Source of the DNA: DASYTH01 sp035712165
GTDB lineage: Bacteria > Actinomycetota > Actinomycetes > Mycobacteriales > Pseudonocardiaceae
Assembly (NCBI RefSeq): GCF_035712165.1
Contig: NZ_DASTBH010000065.1
Location: 1-37,953, forward strand
Direction of reading: 5' to 3'
Length of the DNA stretch: 37,953 bases
This document shows positions 29,008-37,400 of the stretch, one piece after another. Made by a program: the position numbers and the translations under genes. How positions within the stretch are numbered: the stretch's first letter is position 1; every line of letters begins with the position of its first letter. The notes beneath the pieces were generated by a model. It was given only the letters and a program-made list of their open reading frames with translations, was not told where the DNA came from and did no database searches.

Positions 29008-31167
29008 ATGGCGAAGCTGTTGTACCGGATCGGTTTCGGCGCGCACCGGCGCCGGCTGCTGGTCGTCCTGGTGTGGCTGGCGGTGCTGATCGGCGCGGCG
29101 GTCGGCGCGGCGACGCTTTCCGGCCAGATGTCCGGCGCCGTCAACATTCCGGGCCAGGAGTCCACCACCGCCCTGGACCGGATCAAGGCCGAGTTCGGGT
29201 CCGGCGGCGCCACGGCCCGCGTCGTGGTCAAGTCGACCGACGGGACGCCGCTGACCGATCCGGCGCACGCCAAGGCCGTCGGCGAGCTGGTGGCCGATCT
29301 GGCCGAGCTGCCCGGCGTCGCCTCGGCCAGCAACCCGCTCGACCCGGCCGCGCCGGCGGTCAACGCCGACCGGAGCACCGCCTACAGCACCGTCACCTAC
29401 ACCGCGGTGGCCGGCGAGGTCACCGACGAGGCGCGCACCGCGCTGCTGAACACCGTGGGCGCCGCGCGGACCGGCGGCCTGACCGCCGAGGTCACCGGCG
29501 AAGCCGTGCACGAGGTCCCGGAGGTGGGCGGCGCCGCCGAGGCGGTCGGCGTGATCCTCGCGCTGGTCATCCTGGCGCTGACCTACGGCTCGCTCGTCGC
29601 GGCCGGGATGAACCTGCTGACCGCGACCGTCGGCGTGGGCATCGGCACCCTGGGCATCACGATCGCCAGCGGGTTCATGGACCTGCAGTCCACCACCCCC
29701 ACCCTGGCCGCGATGCTGGGGCTGGCCGTGGGGATCGACTACGCGCTGTTCATCATCAACCGCTACCGCCAGGAGTTGCGGCACGGTTCGGACGTCGGCA
29801 CCGCGGTCGCCATCGCCGTGGGCACTGCGGGCTCGGCCGTCGTCACCGCCGGGCTCACCGTCGTCATCGCCCTGGTCGGCCTGTCCGTGGTCGGCATTCC
29901 GTTCCTGACCCAGATGGGCATCGCGGCCGCCGCGACCATCGTCGTCGCCGTGCTGATCGCCGTGACGCTGGTCCCGGCGGTGCTGAGCTACCTCGGGCGG
30001 CGCATGCTGCGCCGTGCCGAACGCGCCGCGCCTGCCGAGCCGGCCGAGCGCGGCTTCTTCCGGGGTTGGGTCGGCCTGGTCACCCGCCGGCCCCGCACCG
30101 CGCTGCTGATCTGCGTGCTGGCCCTGGGCGCGATCGCCGCGCCCGCCGCCGCGCTGCAGACCACGCTGGTGCAGACCCCCGCGCCGGGCAGCACGCAGGA
30201 GCGCGCCGAGCGGCTGCTCGCCGACGGCTTCGGCCCGGGGTTCAACGGTCCGCTGATCGTCCTGTTCGAGGGCGCCGACGCGGTGGGGGCCGCAACCCGG
30301 TCCGCCGCGCCGATCGGCACGCTGGACGGGGTCGCGCTGGTGACCCCGCCGCGGCCCAACGCCGACGGCACCGCCGCCATGGTCACGGTCATCCCGAAGA
30401 CCGGCCCGACCAGCCCGGACACCGAACGGCTGGTCACCGACCTGCGCAACCAATTGTCCACTGTGGACGGCGCGAGGGTGGCGGTCACCGGCGCCACCGC
30501 GGTCAGCGTGGACGTGGCCGTCTCACTCGACCACGCCCTGCCGATCTACCTCGCCCTGGTCGTGGGTCTCGCCCTGGTCCTGCTCGTGCTGGTGTTCCGC
30601 TCGCTGCTGGTGCCGCTGGTCGGGGTGCTCGGCTTCCTGCTCACCATCGGCGCCTCGCTCGGTGCGACCGTCGCGGTGTTCCAGTGGGGCTGGCTCGGCG
30701 ATGCCGTCAACCTGGACAGCACCGGGCCGCTGATCAGCCTGACCCCGATCCTGGTCATCGGCATCCTGTTCGGCCTCGCCATGGACTACCAGATCTTCCT
30801 GGTCTCCCGGATGCACGAGGCGCACCACCGCGGGGCCACGCCACACGGCTCGATCGTCACCGGGTTCCGGCAGGCCGGCCCGGTGGTGGTCACCGCGGCG
30901 CTGATCATGCTGTCGGTGTTCGCCGGCTTCGTCCCGGCGGGTGAGGCGACCATCAAGTCGATCGCCTTCGCCCTGGCCATCGGCATCTTCATCGACGCCT
31001 TCGTGGTCCGCATGATCCTGGTCCCGGCCGCACTCACCCTGCTCGGCGAGCGCGCCTGGTGGCTACCCCGCTCGCTGCGCTGGCTGCCCACCCTCGACGT
31101 CGAGGGCGCCGCCCTGCGCACCGACGAACAGCCGGAACCCAAGGCCCTGGCCGGCGCTCCCCGGTGA
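29008..31167 (+). CDS. MMPL-family RND exporter
   Basis: A 719-residue inner-membrane transporter of the MMPL branch of RND pumps. Layout: TM1 (about residues 15-35), a periplasm-facing porter loop (about 45-170), five helices (about 175-345), TM7 at about 365-385, a second porter loop (about 390-510) and a final helix bundle (about 515-690). The proton-relay type sequences GLAVGIDYALFIINRYRQEL and GLAMDYQIFLVSRMHEAHH are in TM4 and TM10, and ADG/AEG-type FVPAGEATIKSIAFALAIGIFIDAFVVRMILVPA is conserved. It contains the third GTCCA-N3-TGGAC element. Substrates are often lipids or hydrophobic drugs in actinobacteria. Confidence 0.93.
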   Translation: MAKLLYRIGFGAHRRRLLVVLVWLAVLIGAAVGAATLSGQMSGAVNIPGQESTTALDRIKAEFGSGGATARVVVKSTDGTPLTDPAHAKAVGELVADLAELPGVASASNPLDPAAPAVNADRSTAYSTVTYTAVAGEVTDEARTALLNTVGAARTGGLTAEVTGEAVHEVPEVGGAAEAVGVILALVILALTYGSLVAAGMNLLTATVGVGIGTLGITIASGFMDLQSTTPTLAAMLGLAVGIDYALFIINRYRQELRHGSDVGTAVAIAVGTAGSAVVTAGLTVVIALVGLSVVGIPFLTQMGIAAAATIVVAVLIAVTLVPAVLSYLGRRMLRRAERAAPAEPAERGFFRGWVGLVTRRPRTALLICVLALGAIAAPAAALQTTLVQTPAPGSTQERAERLLADGFGPGFNGPLIVLFEGADAVGAATRSAAPIGTLDGVALVTPPRPNADGTAAMVTVIPKTGPTSPDTERLVTDLRNQLSTVDGARVAVTGATAVSVDVAVSLDHALPIYLALVVGLALVLLVLVFRSLLVPLVGVLGFLLTIGASLGATVAVFQWGWLGDAVNLDSTGPLISLTPILVIGILFGLAMDYQIFLVSRMHEAHHRGATPHGSIVTGFRQAGPVVVTAALIMLSVFAGFVPAGEATIKSIAFALAIGIFIDAFVVRMILVPAALTLLGERAWWLPRSLRWLPTLDVEGAALRTDEQPEPKALAGAPR
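30452..30471 (+). repeat. Short palindromic element GTCCA-N3-TGGAC, copy 3
   Basis: AATTGTCCACTGTGGACGGC within the second porter loop of the MMPL gene (coding QLSTVDG). It differs from the minus-strand intergenic copy at 16510-16529 only at the two central bases. Confidence 0.6.
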
Positions 31168-31173
31168 GACCGG

Positions 31174-31821
31174 TCAGGCCGACCGAAGCGCCTGCCGGCC
31201 AAGCCGGTCGGCGGCGCGGATGGCCTCCGGCAGCCGGAACCTCGGGCTGAGCCGCAGCACCACCTCGGTGGCCAGGTCGAGGTCGATCCGGTGTCCAATG
31301 GAGACGAAGACCGGCTTGACCCCGGCCTGGGTACGCAGCGCCCGGCCGACCACCTCGCCGCCATCCGTCAGGTCGGTCCAGTCCCCCCGGTCCGGCCCGG
31401 GCGGGTCATACCGACCGAGCGCCTGCTTGCCGACCCCGATCGACGGCAGGCCGGTCACCACCCCGGCATGGCAGGCCAGTCCGAACCGTCGCGGATGGGC
31501 CAGCCCCTGCCCGTCACACACCAGCAGATCCGGTGCGGATCCCAGCTCCGCCAACGCCTTGAGCAACGGCGGCAACTCCCGGAACGCGAACAGTCCCGGC
31601 ACGTAGGGAAACTCGGCCACATCGAGCACCACCGCATGGTCCACGACCGACAGCGTGGTCAGATCCACACAGGCGACCGCCGCCGCCACCCGGTCCCCGC
31701 CCGCCCCGTACGCCACATCCAGCCCGGCCACGATCCTTGGCGTGAACCCCACCGGGCCGGTGCGGATCACGCTGGGCGCCAAGGCAACCTGCAGCGCCAC
31801 AGCCTCGTCGACCCGCGTCAT
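31174..31821 (-). CDS. nfi: Endonuclease V (deoxyinosine 3' endonuclease)
   Basis: A 215-residue repair nuclease that cuts the second phosphodiester bond 3' of deoxyinosine. The metal and substrate residues align with E. coli endonuclease V: Asp35 in GLDVAY, Glu82 in FPYVPGLFAFRE and Asp103 in DGQGLAHPRRFGLA, together with the Tyr wedge in PYVPG, GVGK and the C-terminal KPVFVSIGHRIDL. Length is normal. It is convergent with the MMPL gene with only six bases between stops and stands alone transcriptionally. Confidence 0.95.
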   Translation of the reverse strand: MTRVDEAVALQVALAPSVIRTGPVGFTPRIVAGLDVAYGAGGDRVAAAVACVDLTTLSVVDHAVVLDVAEFPYVPGLFAFRELPPLLKALAELGSAPDLLVCDGQGLAHPRRFGLACHAGVVTGLPSIGVGKQALGRYDPPGPDRGDWTDLTDGGEVVGRALRTQAGVKPVFVSIGHRIDLDLATEVVLRLSPRFRLPEAIRAADRLGRQALRSA

Positions 31822-31862
31822 CCCAGCAGCCTATTCCCGCGGCGGGTGCGGGCAGGACGGCC

Positions 31863-31891
31863 GGCGGGGCCGCGCTTCGCGCGGCCCCGCC
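31863..31891. terminator. Hairpin terminator after the secreted-protein operon
   Basis: A perfect 13-bp GC stem (31863-31875 with 31879-31891) closed by a TTC loop. It lies between the end of the 320-aa secreted protein gene (minus strand) and the endonuclease V start, 38 bp past the former stop. It fits a terminator for the three-gene secreted operon. Confidence 0.8.
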
Positions 31892-31928
31892 CGCCGTACA
31901 CGCCTTCCGGAACGGTGCCGGATCGGCT

Positions 31929-32891
31929 CTACAGCCGGGCCCGGCCCGCCTCCGCCGCCGCCTGGACGGCGGCGGTGCGACGGTCCTCGGCGCGCGGGGT
32001 GTCGTGGGTTCGCGGGGTGGTGGTGGCGGCGCGGGCGGTTGCGGGGGTGGTGTGGTCGCCGGTGATGCCGCCGCGGATCCGGTTGTTGGCGGCGACTTCG
32101 GCGGTCGGGGTGTTGGCCGTCAGCACGAGCCGACCGTTGATGATGTTGTCGTCGACGACGGTGCGGCCGGTGGTGTTGGCGATGGTGACGTCGCGGGCGA
32201 AGTAGCCGCCGGATGCACAACTGTCCAGGTTTCCGTTCGGGCCGAGTTGGATGCCGCCCCGGTTTGCGCTGAAGGCGGCCGTGCCGTGCACGGCGCTGCC
32301 GCAGACGACGCTGCCGGTGGCGTTGTTGCGGACCGACAGGGTTCCGTCGACGAAGGAGTCGATCAGGTCGGTGTAGTAGGCGCCGTCGGTGCCGAGGTTG
32401 CCGGTGACCTCCACGCCGATCAGGCTGAACTCGCCGACGGCCGAGGTCACGTCGCCCGCGATCGTGGAGTCGTCGACGAACAGGAAGCCCTCGATGCCGG
32501 TGTCGCCCTTGGGTTGGAGGGTGACGGCGCCGGTGCGGCTGTCCCGGAGGAACAGGCCGAAACCGCCGGGCGCCAACACGATCTGCCCGTCGACGGTGGT
32601 GTCGGTGGCATCGAGGTAACCGTCGAGGGCGACCTGGACCTGACCGCGGAACGTGCCGCCGGTGACCACCAGGTTGCTGCCGGAGGCCACCCGGACGGTG
32701 CCGGTGACCGTGGTGCCGTCGAGCGTGCAGGACTCTCCGGCCGGCACCAGAAGGTCCCCGGGCACCGTCACGGCCCCGCCGCTGCCGACGCAGTGGGTGA
32801 CCAGGTCGGCGCCGGAGGTGGGTGCGGCCAGCACCATCGACACGGCGACCAGCACGCTCGCGGTGAGCGCAGCGGTGGTGTGTCTCTGCAT
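31929..32891 (-). CDS. Secreted repeat protein, beta-helix-like, unknown function
   Basis: A 320-residue exported protein. A signal peptide (MQRHTTAALTASVLVAVSMVLAAPTSGA, cleavage near residue 28) precedes a mature region rich in short repeats of the form V-x-G-T-V/L-x-V: GGAVTVPGDLLVPAG, TVTGTVRVASGSNLVVTGGTFRGQVQV, TTVDGQIVLAPGG, TIAGDVTSAVGEF and VEVTGNLG. The pattern resembles a right-handed beta-helix or polymer-forming solenoid. Four Cys could form disulfides. The last 40 residues are basic and Ala/Thr-rich. A GAGGAG ribosome site precedes ATG 32891, 19 bp after the cupredoxin gene. I do not recognise a catalytic family. It may be a surface or matrix protein acting with the two upstream products. 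Confidence 0.72.
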   Translation of the reverse strand: MQRHTTAALTASVLVAVSMVLAAPTSGADLVTHCVGSGGAVTVPGDLLVPAGESCTLDGTTVTGTVRVASGSNLVVTGGTFRGQVQVALDGYLDATDTTVDGQIVLAPGGFGLFLRDSRTGAVTLQPKGDTGIEGFLFVDDSTIAGDVTSAVGEFSLIGVEVTGNLGTDGAYYTDLIDSFVDGTLSVRNNATGSVVCGSAVHGTAAFSANRGGIQLGPNGNLDSCASGGYFARDVTIANTTGRTVVDDNIINGRLVLTANTPTAEVAANNRIRGGITGDHTTPATARAATTTPRTHDTPRAEDRRTAAVQAAAEAGRARL

Positions 32892-32910
32892 TGTCGCGTC
32901 TCCTCGCTCG

Positions 32911-34428
32911 TCAGTTGCCGATATCGGACCGTGCGGCCGCGCGCACGATGGTTCCCTTGTCCCTGCGGGTGAGAACGCCGCCCACGGTCAGCGCCTCGGT
33001 GACGTCATCGGTGTGCCGGACGAACGCCGCGTGGTCGGCGTAGTCGGCGTCCTCGTCGATCAGGTCGTTGATGGTGCAGCCGGTTCCGGTGTCCACGTTG
33101 GCCACCCCGGTGTCCTCCGTGCCGATGATCACGGTGGGCCGCAGGTCGGAGTCGGGGCAGGCGTCGGATCCGGAACCGACGACGGTGAACGACACCATCT
33201 CCTCCGGCGCGGTGTTGCCGGCGGTGTCGGTGGCCCGGTAGTGCACCATGTGCGCGCCCAACCCGGTCACCACCACCGGCCCGCCGTACGGCGTCCACGG
33301 ACCACCGTCGAGGTGATACTCCACCGACGCCACCCCGGACCCGGCATCCGTCGCCGTGACCGTCACCGTGGCGCTGCCGACAAAGTTGCCGGACGGGTCC
33401 CGCTCCCCCGCCACCGTGGCCGACACGTCCGGCGGGGTGGTGTCCACCGGGCCGGGCTCGACGACCCGGAACGACACCGACCCGATCGCGGAGGTGTTCC
33501 CGGCCCGGTCGGTGGCCCGGTACCGCACCGTGTGGTCACCGGCCGCCGACACGAGCACCGGACCGGTGTAGGGCCGGAACCCGGTGCCGTCGACCTCGTA
33601 GGCCACACTGTCCACACCGGACCCGGCGTCGGTCGCGGTGACCGTCACCGTGGCGGCGCCGACATAGCCGCCGGACGGATCCTGCTCACCGGACACCGCC
33701 GCCGAAACCTCCGGCGGCGTGGTGTCTTGCACCGGAGGCGCCACCACGGTGAACGACACCATCTCCTCCGGCGCGGTGTTGCCGGCGGTGTCGGTGGCCC
33801 GGTAGTGCACCATGTGCGCGCCCAACCCGGTCACCACCACCGGCCCGCCGTACGACGTCCACGGACCACCGTCGAGGTGATACTCCACCGACGCCACCCC
33901 GGACCCGGCATCCGTCGCCGTGACCGTCACCGTGGCGCTGCCGACAAAGTTGCCGGCCGGGTCCCGCTCCCCCGCCACCGTCGCCGACACGTCCGGCGGG
34001 GTGGTGTCCCCGCCGCCGCCCGGGGTCACCGTGAACTCGCCGACCATGGTGCTGTGGCCGGGAATCGCGCAGAAGTACCGGTACCGGCCCGCGGTCAGGG
34101 TCACCTGCGCCTCGTGCCGCCCGCCGTTGGCGTCGAACGGGTTGGCCAGGATGTTCAGCGACACATCGTGGTTGTAGCCCGGCGTCGAGGTGTCGAAGGT
34201 CAACGTGTGCGGCATCCCGGTGGTGTTGCCGGTGGCCGCGCTGTTCTCGAACACGATCGTGGTCGGGCCGGCGACCGCCGTGGCCGGCGTCGAGGCGTAC
34301 TGCGTGGTGCTGTCGTTCGCCGTCCAGGTCAGGATCTGCGCCGCCACGGCCGAACTGGGCACGGCGAACAGCAGCGCTGCCACCAGCGCCGCGCCCAGCG
34401 CGGTCGCGACCATCCGACGCGCCGTCAC
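32911..34428 (-). CDS. Secreted cupredoxin with three Ig-like repeats and a novel C-terminal module
   Basis: A 505-residue exported protein. The signal peptide (to about residue 30, AVAA) is followed by a cupredoxin domain (31-138) with type I copper ligands His74, Cys120, His125 and Met128 (MPHTLTFD and YFCAIPGHSTM). Three Ig-like repeats of the OmpL47/FN3-like type follow (about 143-240, 241-335 and 336-425), each beginning DTTPP and including VTVTATDAGSGV and RYRATDxAGNT. The final 78 residues, with GCTINDLID and FVRH, match a module in the upstream giant protein. GTG at 34428 overlaps the upstream stop (GTGA). A copper electron carrier anchored near a secreted dehydrogenase is a reasonable reading. 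Confidence 0.85.
   Translation of the reverse strand: MTARRMVATALGAALVAALLFAVPSSAVAAQILTWTANDSTTQYASTPATAVAGPTTIVFENSAATGNTTGMPHTLTFDTSTPGYNHDVSLNILANPFDANGGRHEAQVTLTAGRYRYFCAIPGHSTMVGEFTVTPGGGGDTTPPDVSATVAGERDPAGNFVGSATVTVTATDAGSGVASVEYHLDGGPWTSYGGPVVVTGLGAHMVHYRATDTAGNTAPEEMVSFTVVAPPVQDTTPPEVSAAVSGEQDPSGGYVGAATVTVTATDAGSGVDSVAYEVDGTGFRPYTGPVLVSAAGDHTVRYRATDRAGNTSAIGSVSFRVVEPGPVDTTPPDVSATVAGERDPSGNFVGSATVTVTATDAGSGVASVEYHLDGGPWTPYGGPVVVTGLGAHMVHYRATDTAGNTAPEEMVSFTVVGSGSDACPDSDLRPTVIIGTEDTGVANVDTGTGCTINDLIDEDADYADHAAFVRHTDDVTEALTVGGVLTRRDKGTIVRAAARSDIGN
33182..33445 (-). repeat. 264-bp near-identical duplication, copy A (Ig-like repeat 3)
   Basis: Aligned by eye with 33746-34009, offset 564 bp, with only three mismatches. 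It encodes the third Ig-like repeat of the cupredoxin protein. Confidence 0.9.
33746..34009 (-). repeat. 264-bp near-identical duplication, copy B (Ig-like repeat 1)
   Basis: The partner of 33182-33445. It encodes the first Ig-like repeat. The intervening repeat 2 (about 33446-33745) is clearly diverged, so A and B were homogenised recently or one was copied. Confidence 0.9.
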
Positions 34429-37400
34429 AGCGGCCGCACCCGGATGTTGCGGAAGTCGATCAGGTCGTTGGTTCCGTGGTTCTGCAGACCGATGAAGCCG
34501 CTGAGGAACTGCCGCAGATCGGTCGGCGGATCCCCGGCCCGGGACGACTGCTTGCCCGGCGTGTTGTCGAACTCGTTGATTACCACGCCGTTGCGGATGA
34601 TCGTGTAGTGCTGGCCGACCACCCGGATCTCGTAGTTGCTCCACTGGCCCTTCGGGGTGGCGCCGGACTGCTCCAACCCGACGGGGTCGAAGTTGTAGAC
34701 CGAGCCGGTCTTCTGCGGCTCACCGGTGTCCCCGTCGTAGATCTGGATCTCGTGGCCGCAGTAGATCGCCACCCAGGCCTGCGACGTTCGGGCGTTGCCG
34801 ACGGTGCCGCAACTGTCCGGCGGGCGCTCGGCCAGCGGGGTACGCGGATCCGGGAACCGGGTGAACACGCCGCTGTTGGCCCGGACCGCCTCCGGCGCGG
34901 AGTCCCGGAACTGCAGCCGCACGGAGAAGTCGGCGAACTCCTTGCGCGCGTACCAGAGCATGCCGAGCCCGCCGCTGGACCGCAGCGAGCCGTCCGGCTG
35001 GATCGAGAACGACCCGGACGGCGCCTGCGCCCACCCGGCCAGCGACTCGGCCGTCCCGTCGAAGATCGACTCGTACCCGGTGGTGCCGGGGTTGCCGATG
35101 GTCGACGAAGCCGCCACCCGGGTCAGGGTGCCCCGCTCGCGGCCGGTCAGCACGCCGTCGGCGACCAGCGCGTCGGTCACCTCGGTGACGTGCCGCACGA
35201 AGCTGCCATGGTCGGGCCAGACGCCCTCGTCGTCGATCAGGTCATTGACCGTGCAGCCCTGGCCGGCGCTCCGGTTGGCCACACCGGTGTCGGTGTCGCC
35301 GATCCAGACGGTCTGCCGGGAGTCGGTCACCGCACACCCGACGGTGACCGGGATCCGGGTCGTGGCCCGCTCGCCGTCGGCGTAGGTGACGGTCAGCGTG
35401 GCGGTGTAGGAACCGACCCGCGCATAGTCGTGCCGCGGGTTCGGCTCGGTGGACGTGCCGCCGTCACCGAAGTCCCACTGGTAGGACACGCCGCCGGACT
35501 TCGTGCCGGTGAAGGCGACCGTCAGCGGCCGGTTGTGCAGCCCGACCGCCGACGCGGTGGGCGCCGGTGTGGCCGCCCCGCCCTGGTAGGTGACCCGGAT
35601 CAGCTTCTGGTTGGCGTGCAACGTGAAGAACCCGCCGCCGTAGTCGAGCAGGTACAGCGCGCCGTCCGGCCCGAACTTGGCGTCCATCCAACTCTGCAGC
35701 CGGTCGGCCGCGCCGCCGCCGGGGATGATCGCCCGCAGCGACTCGGCGAACGCGGGCGGGGCCGCCTGCGCCACCCCGGCCGGGTCGACGGTCACCGCGA
35801 CCCGGTTGGCCGCGTTGCACTCGTCAGCGATGAACCACTTGTCCTCCCAGTAGGCCGGCCAGGCCACCCCGCTGTTCACGTTCACCAGCGAGCGGTGGTA
35901 CGTCGGGCCGTTCATGATCGCCTGGCAGCCGCCGCGCAGGTACGGCTGGGTGTAGGTGGCCTGGGCCGCGCTGTAGGTGGGGATTCCGCTGCCGTCCGGG
36001 CGCATCGGGAAGACCGGGCCACCGCCGTCCGGCGAGTACCAGATCATGTTGTCCCGCACCGGCGGCAGGTCGACCAGGCCGGTGTTGCGCGGTGAGGTGT
36101 TCTTCGGGTTGTCGCAGTCGTACCAGCCGGTCAGGACCGTGGCGTCGGTGTTGCTGCGGTCCCGGTAGGGCTGCCGGTTGCCCATGCAGTACGGCCAACC
36201 CTGGTTGCCCGCCGAGGTGATGATGGTCGCGTGCTCGTACTTGGCCGGGCCCAGTTCCGGGCTGGGCGCGGTGGCGTCCGGCCCCACCCAGGCGGCGGTC
36301 AGCCACTGGTGCACCGGGTCGATGGCCAGCCGCGAGATGTTGCGCACGCCCATCACGTAGATCTCCGGCCGGGTCTTGTTCCCCGGGTCCTGTGCCTCCG
36401 GGAACAGGTTGCCGTCCGGGATCGTGTAGCTGGCGTCCGGCTCCGGGTGGATGCGCAGGATCTTCCCGTTGAGGTCGTTGGTGTTCCCGGCGGTGCGGCG
36501 GGCGTCCTGGAACGAGGTGCCCATCCACTCCTGGGTCCAGTTGTTCCCCGAGTAGCCCATCGAACCCTGCGAGGAGTTGCTGTCACCGGAGCCGATGTAG
36601 AGGTTTCCGTTGGCGTCGAAGGACATTCCGCCGCCGGCATGGCAGCAGCTGTGCGTCTGGGTGTTCCACTGCAGCAGGTCGCGGCGGGTCGCCTGATCGA
36701 TCGTCTGGTTGGCGAAGTCGTAGCTGAACCGCGAGATCGTGCGCTTGCCGATCCGGGTGACCCGGTCCACGGTGTCCTGCGGCATCCAGTAGGCGTAGAG
36801 CCAACCGTTCTGCAGGAAGCGCGGGTCGGGCACGAGCCCGAGCAGACCCTCCTCGTTCTTGACCAGTTCGTCGCCGCTGCCCCGGTTACCCATGACCGGC
36901 AACGTGGTCAGCAGCTTGACCTGCTTGGTGTGCGGGTCCCAGCGGTGGATCGTGCCGCAACCGAGGCCGATGGCGGGGTTGGTCCAGTTGTTCGGCTGGG
37001 GAACGGCGTTGCCGGCACAGGCCGCCTTGCCGACGTAGAACACCGCGCCGTCCGGTGTGATGGTCAGGCCGTGCGGCTCGCCGATCTGGTCGAGCTGGCC
37101 GGCCTGGTTGGCCGTGGTCAGCCGCTCGATCTTGTAGTTGGCCGCGATCGTGGCCTGGCAGTCGCCGCGCACCAGGCCGGTCGTCCAGCGCAGCGCGCCG
37201 GTGAGGTGGCTGCGGAACGGGGCCTCGCGGTAGCTGCCCTCGGTGTGTCCCATGCCGGTGTAGAAGGACCGGCCGCCCTCGTAGTCGCGGCACCAGGAAA
37301 CCGGGTGGAACGGGCCGTTGGCGCCCGGACCGGGGGTGTAATGCCGCTCCTCGACCTGCGCGACCGTGTGCACGGTGCCGATCGGGTTCGGATCCCAGTT

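Noticed and set aside
29073..30944. 623-aa frame within the MMPL gene
   Set aside because: Arg-rich +2-frame shadow of the transporter, with no conserved segments.
34476..36095. 539-aa plus-strand frame opposite the giant secreted protein
   Set aside because: Arg/Gly/Val-rich shadow; the minus strand holds DUF1080, PKD and dehydrogenase motifs.
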